DNA from: Rhyzopertha dominica
Taxonomy: Eukaryota > Arthropoda > Insecta > Coleoptera > Bostrichidae
DNA length: 64,000 bases
Reading direction: 5' to 3'
NCBI GenBank assembly: GCA_025024175.1
Contig: QCXZ01000064.1
Location: 42,863,325-42,927,324 of the forward strand
The number at the start of each line of letters is the position of its first letter. Position 1 is the stretch's first letter. The notes under the pieces are model-generated. The model worked only from the letters and a program-made list of their open reading frames with translations, ran no database searches and had not been told where the DNA came from. The translations under genes and the position numbers were made by a program. Shown here piece after piece: positions 57,601-64,000 of the stretch.

Positions 57601-58254
57601 GTCGTGTTCTAGTAGAGGCATTACTTCAATTCGTTCGGAAAAATTAATTTCTACATCTGTCTGTTGATCTATTGGTAATATACAAAAACCTTTTTTCGCA
57701 GTTGTTATTGATTCGGGTATCGATAAATTTTCATTAATTTTTAATTCTGGAAAGACAATATCGCCATTATCGATAGTCACTGGAATTTTAACAAAATTAT
57801 TTACGTTCAGTTTTATGGGCTTTAACTTTTTACTAGTATATTCGAGGTGAAATGGCAGGCTAATATTGCAAATTTCTAAGGTATTGGTTTTATAATCAAT
57901 TTTAGCGCCCAATTTTCGTAAATCGGAACTACCAAGTAAAGCGTCAAATTTCTCGTGCCAATCCACTACATGAAAATGAATCGGTTCTTTTAGGCCTACT
58001 TCTTTAAACAAGGGAATGCTTATGTTATTTTCGCAATAAATTTTGCTCCCTAAACCAGATACTACAAACGGTTTGTTGTAAATAAAATCTGAAAATTTTT
58101 CGAAAGCAGGTTGACTATTAATTACAGAATTTGATGCGCCGGAGTCTATTAAAATTTTTAAGTCAATATTAGGTAAATAAATAAATGGAAGTTTTGGCTT
58201 TATTTTTATGGAATTTAAATCAATTAATTTGAGGTCTCCGAGGCTGGCATCTGA
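54547..58254 (-). CDS. pol: Pol polyprotein: protease, reverse transcriptase, RNase H, integrase
   Basis: The frame is open from the gag overlap to the stop at 54547, 1236 codons if entered by -1 shift at 58254. Protease: LIDSGAS at about 58135-58150. Reverse transcriptase: LDLAQGFHQI and the catalytic YMDD at 56926-56937. RNase H: TTDASDIAIAG, then the IEKELLAI and TDHNPLVW blocks. Integrase: H-x3-H/C-x2-C zinc finger (HERTHNG ... CDIC), then Asp in VVHIDTF, Asp in VCDEGKEF and Glu in NSPIERFHS. The last two are separated by 35 residues (DD35E). All catalytic residues are present and nothing is truncated, so the enzyme could be active. Confidence 0.95.
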   Translation of the reverse strand, partial: SDASLGDLKLIDLNSIKIKPKLPFIYLPNIDLKILIDSGASNSVINSQPAFEKFSDFIYNKPFVVSGLGSKIYCENNISIPLFKEVGLKEPIHFHVVDWHEKFDALLGSSDLRKLGAKIDYKTNTLEICNISLPFHLEYTSKKLKPIKLNVNNFVKIPVTIDNGDIVFPELKINENLSIPESITTAKKGFCILPIDQQTDVEINFSERIEVMPLLEHDVANPPRNCQNFKLLDHLRISHLNKEEQNKIIKLCMQFKDIFYNESSDLTFSNAVKHEIRTTDEEPVYVKSFRHPHTMKLEIQNQIEKLLDNKIIRPSISPYSAPVWIVPKKTDASGKKKFRMVVDFRKLNEKTVTDKYPLPRIDEILDNLGKCSYFTTLDLAQGFHQIEMHPNSVEKTAFSVNSGHYEYVRMPFGLRNSPSTFQRVMDNVLREYLHKFCFVYMDDIVIFSKSLQEHLIHLKLIFEKMRKFNLKVQLDKSEFLRKDVAFLGHVITPDGIKPNPSKIEAIEKFPIPKSTKEIKSFLGLIGYYRRFISNFAKIVSPLTKCLKKGAKININDQDYISAFEQCKELLINAPILAYPDFNKQFKLTTDASDIAIAGVLSQSNRPIAYYSRTLNSAERNYSTIEKELLAILDSTKHFRPYLFGQHFIIETDHNPLVWLYKIKEPNSRLIRWKLKLDEYDFQIIHTKGKENKVADALSRIEINNNDSDDTESMIANIAEVPSITEDEIEQIVNSQLAELNEVPPLDDNALNSLENLIFNESESLGTAHSVDEDGGKILPITEQPINVFPNRIIIRPGEQYLCKYTKPFNKNNYNITIRINAQDEDFTKLMKEIFKPDQSYCIYFTDSSLRAHFAKLCKKLFNYSIKIFISNNCCKDVTNSENQKEIVTEYHERTHNGINETYNHLKQKYYWTNMKQTITDIINLCDICLQAKYERHPYNLKLSGPLLAKRPFEVVHIDTFSFSKSKFLTIIDLFSRYGQAYLIKDGTALTVLNKLRHYISHHNVPQKIVCDEGKEFQNNTFKEFCKLHKIELHFTTVNNPNSNSPIERFHSTIIEKLRVLKLKNPNEQPCNLMISAVVIYNQSIHSSTGFSPFNLLYGPYEKLPEFDISMTVYEQYNEKRKREILPFYDQVYLKNKEKAQHTLDKRNENRSDPPDLINKEIYLKRNRPRKVDPPYEKILVNDQNQSKLIGVTQKQNQTTAHASKIKRLRHTSSLQTPDIVDHSDPAVPGPSGQNN

Positions 58255-58742
58255 AAATTTTCTGGATCTTCCGCGAAAAATTCGTCATCAGCTTGGTTTG
58301 CGCCGTTTTCAGGGCAGAAATTATTTTCATTGTAACTTTCTTCAACGAGGTCCGTCGATTCTACGTTAAACAGCTCTTCGGATATAAAGTTTGGTTTTTG
58401 TTGATAATTTTGAACTGGTATTTGTTGTGTTCTGACCCGACTTTGGACAGACATCGGGGTTGGATTTGGAAAACTGCTTGGACCGGGCCTATTTGCAAAC
58501 GTTTGTTTATTTGGGAATTGTCTTTGTAATGGCTGAGTGGATCTATTTAGTGGGCTCCTGAATCCCGGATTAGAATTTTGATGAGGGAATGGGCGATTTT
58601 GGAAATTGTTCGAATTTTGATTATGAGAATTATTTTGAATGCGAGCTTGAACCGGAACATGTGGAATTTGGGGTCTTTTTGGAATATCTTGTGATTTTTC
58701 GGAGAAATTCACAGTACTCCCACTCCTGTTTCCTGTTATCAT
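58224..58742 (-). CDS. gag: Gag C-terminal part (shifted frame)
   Basis: This 172-codon frame continues gag but lies in another frame from 58630-59487. It is rich in Asn, Gln, Pro and Arg (NNFQNRPFPHQN, NRPGPSSFPNP) with an acidic C-terminus (ADDEFFAEDPENF). No CCHC zinc knuckle is present, as in other errantivirus Gag proteins. It ends at 58224-58226. The slippery heptamer AAATTTT (minus strand, 58254-58260) lies just before the stop. Confidence 0.75.
   Translation of the reverse strand: MITGNRSGSTVNFSEKSQDIPKRPQIPHVPVQARIQNNSHNQNSNNFQNRPFPHQNSNPGFRSPLNRSTQPLQRQFPNKQTFANRPGPSSFPNPTPMSVQSRVRTQQIPVQNYQQKPNFISEELFNVESTDLVEESYNENNFCPENGANQADDEFFAEDPENFQMPASETSN
58254..58260 (-). promoter_or_regulatory. 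-1 frameshift slippery heptamer at gag/pol overlap
   Basis: On the minus strand the gag codons read GAA AAT TTT, giving A AAT TTT, which fits X XXY YYZ. A -1 slip moves the ribosome exactly into the pol frame, ten codons before the gag stop. Confidence 0.7.
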
Positions 58743-59487
58743 AAAATTGGCATTTATTTATACATTCTTCGACAGAATTTAATTGAAAGTGGCTAATGTA
58801 GCTTCTATAGGGTTCAACAAGACCAATTTGGAAAGTTTTCAGCGCAAGTTTATCGTAATTGGCGAGCTTGTATTTTAATTCCAGGGGATCTGTTACATTT
58901 AGTGACACGTATTGCAATAGATCATTACAACACTTAAGTAGTCTACCGTAATAGTCTAAATAAGATTCGTTTCGCTTTTGTACACAGTGGCTTAAGGCCG
59001 CGCAAAGTAATTCTTCGCTTCTCTGGTCGCCGTATTTACGCAGCAGAGAAGATCGAATATCCTCCCATTCTATCGCGTTTTGGAACGAAATAAAATCTCT
59101 AGCGTCTCCTTTTACTTTATTTCTAATGGAAACGTTTACTAAATATTTTACATCAACAGTGATTCGTCCATTTAAATGATTTATTAGATTATCTACTTCA
59201 CTTATGAAGATCGATAAATTTTTGCCTGGGTAATATTCTGGGATAGCATCCAATAAAAGTCGAATTTCACTCATTTCGACAGGTACGACTTGAGTCTGAA
59301 CCGGATGAACATCAACGTTTTCTGGTAAACTCATGTTTGTATTGACAATTCCGGCTAATTGAGGGTCTTTCAAAATTTTTCGCTTTTGTCTATAAAAATC
59401 TACTTGTTGTCTTAACTGAGCTAAGTCTAATGAATCTATGTCGTCAGCGATTATTTCCGCTTCGCTTTCCGAAGAAGAGTCAAACAT
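58630..59487 (-). CDS. gag: Gag N-terminal and capsid part
   Basis: 285 codons from ATG 59485-59487. Acidic start (SSSESEAEIIADD), then a helical capsid-like region with PGKNLSIFISEVDNLI, WEDIRSSLLRKYGDQRSEEL and LALKTFQIGLVEPYRSYISH, typical of gypsy/errantivirus capsids (retrotransposon gag family). The natural continuation lies one base ahead in the overlapping frame that ends at 58224, so this copy has a +1 frame break somewhere within 58640-58742. It may be a mutation, or an assembly error given the isolated ambiguous bases elsewhere. Confidence 0.85.
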   Translation of the reverse strand: MFDSSSESEAEIIADDIDSLDLAQLRQQVDFYRQKRKILKDPQLAGIVNTNMSLPENVDVHPVQTQVVPVEMSEIRLLLDAIPEYYPGKNLSIFISEVDNLINHLNGRITVDVKYLVNVSIRNKVKGDARDFISFQNAIEWEDIRSSLLRKYGDQRSEELLCAALSHCVQKRNESYLDYYGRLLKCCNDLLQYVSLNVTDPLELKYKLANYDKLALKTFQIGLVEPYRSYISHFQLNSVEECINKCQFYDNRKQEWEYCEFLRKITRYSKKTPNSTCSGSSSHSK

Positions 59488-59541
59488 TTAAATATAAAAT
59501 TCAAGCAGTAACTTAACACTATTGATAGGAAAAAACAAAGG

Positions 59542-59564
59542 ACTTACGTCACCAAGATTTGCAT
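59542..59564 (-). promoter_or_regulatory. Leader ATG, short uORF and splice donor for env RNA
   Basis: ATG at 59562-59564 is followed by five more codons and TAA at 59544-59546. That TAA lies inside the donor GTAAGT (59542-59547). In unspliced RNA this is a six-codon uORF before gag. After splicing to 54609 the same ATG is in frame with env. Frame arithmetic: 17 leader bases (5 codons plus 2), then one base from the acceptor side, then the env frame. Confidence 0.65.
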
Positions 59565-59732
59565 CCTATAGTGGGCTCGTTCTTAGATGTATTTCCAATC
59601 AGCGGTTGGTTCGTTGGGAAGAATATCGCATAAGGACTTGAAAGCCGCCTGAATCTCTGTAGCTTCGCCGAAGACAGAAGTCACTTCCGTGGGTCAATCT
59701 TCACCAATGGATTTTACAGAGTCAGTTGCGAT

Positions 59733-59749
59733 ATCCTGTTCGCAGCGCC
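59733..59749 (-). promoter_or_regulatory. Primer-binding site
   Basis: Directly after the 5' LTR the minus strand reads TGGCGCTGCGAACAGGA. It starts with TGG, complementary to the CCA end of a tRNA. I cannot name the tRNA with confidence. Confidence 0.8.
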
Positions 59750-60015
59750 AGTTAAATCTTCCAACACTTCAAACCCGTTTTTAAAAAGATTTATTTAAAT
59801 GCAATATTACAAACTAATTATTTTAGCCACAACGAATAATCGATAAAGGGCTTGTTACTACTATCAACTACAATGCTAATCTAATGTCTAACTCTAACTA
59901 ACTGCCCGTGCGATGTTCGTCCCGGGTGTTGCACGTTCAAAACGCCNAGTCGGCAAGACTTGGNGGACGGTGACATCTTATCTTTTTCAATGTCACGGGA
60001 ATGCATCTCCTAACT
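59750..60015 (-). repeat. 5' LTR of the provirus
   Basis: 266 bp, the same as 52764-53029 wherever bases are called; it has Ns near 59947 and 59964. Followed by the ATAT duplication. Confidence 0.95.
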
Positions 60016-61286
60016 ATATTATTAATCACCTTCTTTACGAGCATTTTTACTGCACANCCTTTAAGTAATACGTTACGTGCCGCTTCCAGTGGCGATTGTT
60101 GTATTTCAGCGAACAATTGAAAAGTATTTTTTGACCCGAAGATGGATGGGAGATTAACGTGAACGCCCACCCATTTGTCAGTCGCCTTTCAGTAGTTCAT
60201 TTGTTTCAGACGTGATGAGAACACGTGTTTTTGTACGTGAAGGAGTAAATTGATGGCGAGGGGTTCATTCCGCAGGTTTTGCGGGACTTGTAAGAGGGTC
60301 GAGAAATACGAGGGTATAAATAAAAAAGATTTGTGGAATTTGCGGAATATAAATATCTAAGCGTGATTAACTACGTATGTATAACAATGTAGATTATTAT
60401 GTTAACTTTTAATTAATATGGAATTTGTTTTTTTCATAATTATCTGAGCCTTGACTGGTCAGCATCAGTGTTGGGCGTTTACCATAAAATACAATTTGCT
60501 ACGTTATACTACTGCCTTAACGCACTTTGGTGTAGATTTTAAGTAGAAAATATAGGACAAGTATATTATGGCTAAATTGTATTTGCGCGACAAAACTGAA
60601 TGGAAACTATTTTGTTTTTAATTTCCATTTCGTGTTAGCTTCCTCATGTCTGGAATTCCTTAAAATTTCTAAATTTTAGACATATTGTTTAGCACCTATG
60701 GTACGAACTACATGTTTTGGTAGTCTTCTGGGCACAAGAGAGAAATAATATAATTTATAATTATTTTAATATAATAATATAAAAATTTCCCTCTACTGCT
60801 ATATTATGTATATTCCCAACATGAATATTTTTGGCATATTAGCAAAGAAACCACGTGCTTTATACACAAGTACCTACCACAACTAATTATCACCTACTTG
60901 TCTAGATCCATGTCCTTAGTTCAGCAATTACAGTGGTGTACACTGTCAATACAGCGCAAGTATTCTTGTCATGAAAAAATTTGCAATAAAAAATATAAAA
61001 ATTGCCCACTTATTCCAATTTATAAACAAAGATAATAATAAGAGCTTCAAAGTGCTTTTCATAGCATACTTGTTGGTCAGGTCTTCCGGTCAAAATTAAT
61101 GTATGCCTAAACAAATTATTGTTGTTTAGAAATAATAAATAATATTAACCTTTTTCGGGTCTGAGCAGTATTTATGATGACAACCATTAAAAAATTAAAT
61201 ATTTTTAGATTTCTGTTTATCTACACAATGCTATTTTCTACAAAGCAATTTCAAAGCAAAATATTACATAGCTTACGCGTAGATAA
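60016..61286. other. Region between provirus and second THAP element
   Basis: A minus-strand open stretch at 60170-60016 reads SIFGSKNTFQLFAEIQQSPL and is cut by the provirus; no domain recognised. 60200-60320 is somewhat less AT-rich. The rest is AT-rich and featureless. Confidence 0.4.
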
Positions 61287-62470
61287 TTGGGTATTATCAC
61301 TTTTTTGAAAATTACGTAAAATGAATCTTGAAGTGCATATATATCGTACGCCATGTTAAAAAAAATATTTTTAGGTAGAGAATTTCAGGTCTGAAATTCG
61401 AATCTTAGGAGTCACCGCCAAAACGCTTCTATCCAAGGTTATTCAACTCGTGACGTCAAGTGTCATGTAAACATTACCGAGGAGCGTGCTGTTTAATGGT
61501 GTAATATCAGTCTTGTATTGGAAAAGCTTTTGTATGGTGTTTATTGAAAGGACGGTGTAAGAGGTCGCACCAAAAAGTGATTTATGTAGTTTTATAAGCA
61601 TCTATTATGTATGGAAATCAAAACAAGTGTTGTTTTGTACATGGTAATAAAAGTACTTCAGTCAGTACAGCTAACAAAATTTTTGTAACCGTTCCTCGAG
61701 ATTATCAACGTATGAAAAGGTTGTTTAAGGCTCCTAGACGTGATATGCCGAAATTGCAGTTTGTTATTCTGTTGTGCAGATCATCTTAATTCTTAATGTA
61801 AGTTTTATTATTCTTTTTGGGGTTATAGGTGTTTACCATTCAGCTTCCATTTTGTTATAGCTTAAAAAGGATATGGAAATATATGCGTTTTAAGTTGATA
61901 GAGGGAAATGTTATAATAAAGAAAGACGTTTGTTTCCCATATATTCGACTGTTAGCCAGACCGGAAACGAGCCGCAACTGCCCCGAGAATAAATGGCAAT
62001 TTATATTTATTCTGACCTCTAAAATAAATGTCAAGTTTAGGGTACATTTTTGATTCTTAACATTTTTATGTTTACAAATAGTATGTTTCCAACAACCCAC
62101 TGTGATCAAATTATCAATGCTGTTGCTTTGACGTTCCTCATCTCCGCCGTGTTTTCACTTTTTCTTGGCGTATTTTAATTCGCTTGTCACAAAATGAACG
62201 CAAACAACAAACTGATAAATTGATGAGCTGAGGCTGACGCGTGACGCGCTGACCCCAGATGTAAACAAGCGGCCATTTACAAGACACCCGACGTCACGGC
62301 CAATATGTTCACGTTTTGGCGGTCCCTTCAAATATTCACAGTTTTAATATTAAAAATACACCTTACGATCCATTTTTTCGAATTTATAAGCTGTCACAGC
62401 TGTTTTGTGGATTAGATGCTACCTATTAATATGCAATTTGACAAAATATAAATACATGGCAAATACCCAA
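61287..62470 (+). mobile_element. THAP-encoding inverted-repeat element, copy 2
   Basis: 1184 bp, inverted relative to copy 1 (6986-9076) and without the hAT insertion. Ends TTGGGTAT and ATACCCAA. The subterminal motif ACCGCCAAAACG lies near 61413 with its inverse near 62320, and TGACGTCA-like words lie next to both. A GAATTTCAG/CTGAAATTC palindrome lies near 61380-61400. The pre-insertion hAT target appears as CAATAAACACCATAC near 61540 (complement strand). Confidence 0.65.
61607..61789 (+). pseudogene. THAP-like zinc finger N-terminus, second copy
   Basis: 60 residues beginning MYGNQNKCCFVHGNKST and matching the 7722-7943 frame to MPKLQ, then diverging. ATG start. It lacks the C-terminal half of a THAP domain and the second zinc Cys, as in copy 1. 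The shared truncation point implies that the master element was already defective, or that an intron follows. Confidence 0.55.
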
Positions 62471-62842
62471 TAGCATAATTTACACGTGCACATCACTGTT
62501 GCTGCGCAAAATTTGAATCGTTCATTGACACTTTCCCACTGCCGCAACATATGCAATTTAATACGGTGCTTAATTTTAGACATAAGCTTCATGATTTAGT
62601 ATTTTGAATTTTGTAATCATAATAGTATAATCTCTAATATAATTCATTGCTTTACGCCACTGTCGAACGAGGATTCATATCATCCGGCAATTAATTTGAC
62701 TTCTATGTCCCAACATGCATTTGGTACCGACTAGTAACTTTGTTTTCAATTTTAATACGGATGATATACTGCAATAAAAAATAATCAGTGGTTTAGTCTC
62801 TGGTGTACACACAACGCTCTTGATAAATGTTTATACTATATA
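62471..62842. other. Spacer between THAP element and mariner
   Basis: 372 bp, AT-rich, nothing recognised. Confidence 0.6.
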
Positions 62843-64000
62843 CGAGGCATGTTTTTTAAGTAAGTACCGTTTTGCGATTCCGCCGCCGCAGCGCTACGGT
62901 CGGCGTTCCGCGCATGCGCGCTGGTTACCTTCATCTCTTGTCTACGCACTGACGCCATTACAGTTTGATTCTTCATTGTATACGTTGTTTACTGAGTGTT
63001 TAAGATGCCTCCGACAATCGTGAGTCCCGCCGATTGTGAAGTACGGGCTGTTATACGATTTCTTAGTGCTAAAGGCGTAAAACCGATCGATATTCATCGT
63101 GAGATCTGTGAAGTTTACGGACAAAACATTATGAGTGATGGAATGGTAAGGAAATGGATGAGAGCATTTAAAGATGGCCGCACAAATGTGCATGATGAAG
63201 AACGGAGTGGGCGTCCTTCGGTCGTTAATGAAGATTTGGTGCAGAAAGTGAACGAAAAGGTGAGAGAAAACAGACACTTTACAATTTCATCATTGTGCGA
63301 CTGCTTTCCTCAATATTCTCGTAGTGTTTTGTATCGCATTGTGACCGAGAACTTGAATTACCGGAAATTGTGTTCACGTTGGGTTCCGAAAATGTTGACG
63401 GATTTGCACAAAACCCAACGTTTAGGCAGTGCATTGACTTTCCTTGAGCGGTACCACAATGAAGGTGAAGATTTTTTAGACCAAATTGTTACTGGTGACG
63501 AAACATGGGTGGCCTACGTCACGCCAGAATCGAAACAACAATCCATGGAATGGCGACATTCATCATCACCCAAAAAAGTGAAGTTTAAGCAAACAATTTC
63601 TGCCTGGAAAATCATGTGCACAATTTTTTTGGCACAGAAAAGGAGTATTGCTAGTGGAGTTTCTGCCTCGTAATGAGACAATCAATGCAGCGTCACAATG
63701 CGTCGTGCAATCCAGAACAAAAGACGTGGCAAGTTGAGTAAGGGTATCGTTTTGCTGCATGACAATGCCCGTCCACATGTGGCTAATCGGACCAAAGATC
63801 TCATCAAATCTTTTAAATGGGAAACTCTAGATCATCCTCCATACAGCCCTGATGTGGCGCCCAGCGACTACCATTTGTTCCTGCACTTGAAGAAACACCT
63901 GGGTGGTCAGCGTCTTCAAGACGATAACGAAGTCGAAACATTTGTGATACAGTGGTTAACAAGTCAGGCGGCAGAATTTTATGAGGAGGGTATTCAAAAA
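62843..64000 (+). mobile_element. Mariner element, 5' part, cut by the window end
   Basis: After TA at 62841-62842 the 5' end reads CGAGGCATGTTTTTTAAGTA, a mariner-type terminal repeat, followed by about 160 bp of leader and the transposase frame. The 3' end lies beyond 64000. Confidence 0.8.
63005..64000 (+). pseudogene. Mariner transposase (DD34D), frame-broken
   Basis: ATG at 63005. The N-terminal HTH has IRFLSAKGVKPIDIHREICE and YGQNIMSDGMVRKWMRAFKD, typical of SETMAR-type mariners. First catalytic Asp in VTGDETWVAY near 63498. The frame is lost at the seven-T run 63624-63630, continues one base over as KGVLLVEFLPRNETINAA, then changes again near 63690 with a few codons missing. The third frame carries LLHDNARPH and APSDYHLF, with 34 residues between the two Asp, to the window end. 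All three catalytic Asp survive, but the gene is not translatable as is. Confidence 0.85.

Larger units (their letters stand above)
52764..60015 (-). mobile_element. Env-bearing Ty3/gypsy (errantivirus-type) provirus
   Basis: A 7.25-kb element on the minus strand. LTRs of 266 bp lie at 52764-53029 and 59750-60015 and read AGTTAGGAG...TTTAACT in element orientation. ATAT flanks both sides (52760-52763 and 60016-60019), a 4-bp target duplication. Order in its own direction: LTR, primer-binding site, leader, gag, protease-RT-RNase H-integrase, env, polypurine tract, LTR. Pol and env are open. Gag has one frame break. The LTRs are identical except at positions called N, which implies a recent insertion. 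Confidence 0.95.

Overview
The window is insect nuclear DNA. It is AT-rich, has no operons, and carries long introns packed with transposable elements. It holds one host gene, a run of transposon insertions of very different ages, and a few isolated ambiguous bases. The insect order cannot be fixed from the sequence.

Host gene (9885-43017, plus strand). Fourteen coding exons can be joined with correct splice sites and matching phases. They give at least 1118 codons ending in TAA at 43015-43017. The protein has an R3H domain followed by a SUZ motif and a long Pro/Gln/Ser/Tyr-rich tail. It is the insect counterpart of Drosophila encore and vertebrate R3HDM1/2. Coding sequence appears to continue upstream of 9885 in an exon that was not found.

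Introns. These hold relics of Tc1-like, mariner (DD34D), DD37E, hAT, Ty3/gypsy and Jockey-type LINE elements. They also hold several short terminal-inverted-repeat elements with recognisable target duplications, and two tRNA-Thr-like sequences in opposite orientation.

Left flank (1-9884). There is no gene. It has a 31-bp perfect hairpin, a foldback repeat (family A), and a THAP-encoding element (6986-9076) that was itself hit by a 798-bp hAT element. A second copy of the THAP element without the hAT lies at 61287-62470 in the opposite orientation.

Right flank (43018-64000). In order: a probable 3' UTR; a Transib-type element with target duplication CGCCG; a 2.1-kb inverted-repeat structure enclosing a broken unrecognised reading frame; more family A and family B repeats; a LINE tail; and a complete env-bearing Ty3/gypsy (errantivirus-type) provirus on the minus strand at 52764-60015. 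Its two 266-bp LTRs are identical outside ambiguous bases. After the second THAP copy, a frame-broken mariner runs off the window end.

The provirus is the most informative system. Pol and env are open. Gag has one frame break. A -1 slippery heptamer sits at the gag/pol overlap. A splice donor and acceptor pair would put an upstream leader ATG in frame with env, while the same ATG in unspliced RNA makes a tiny uORF that stops inside the donor.
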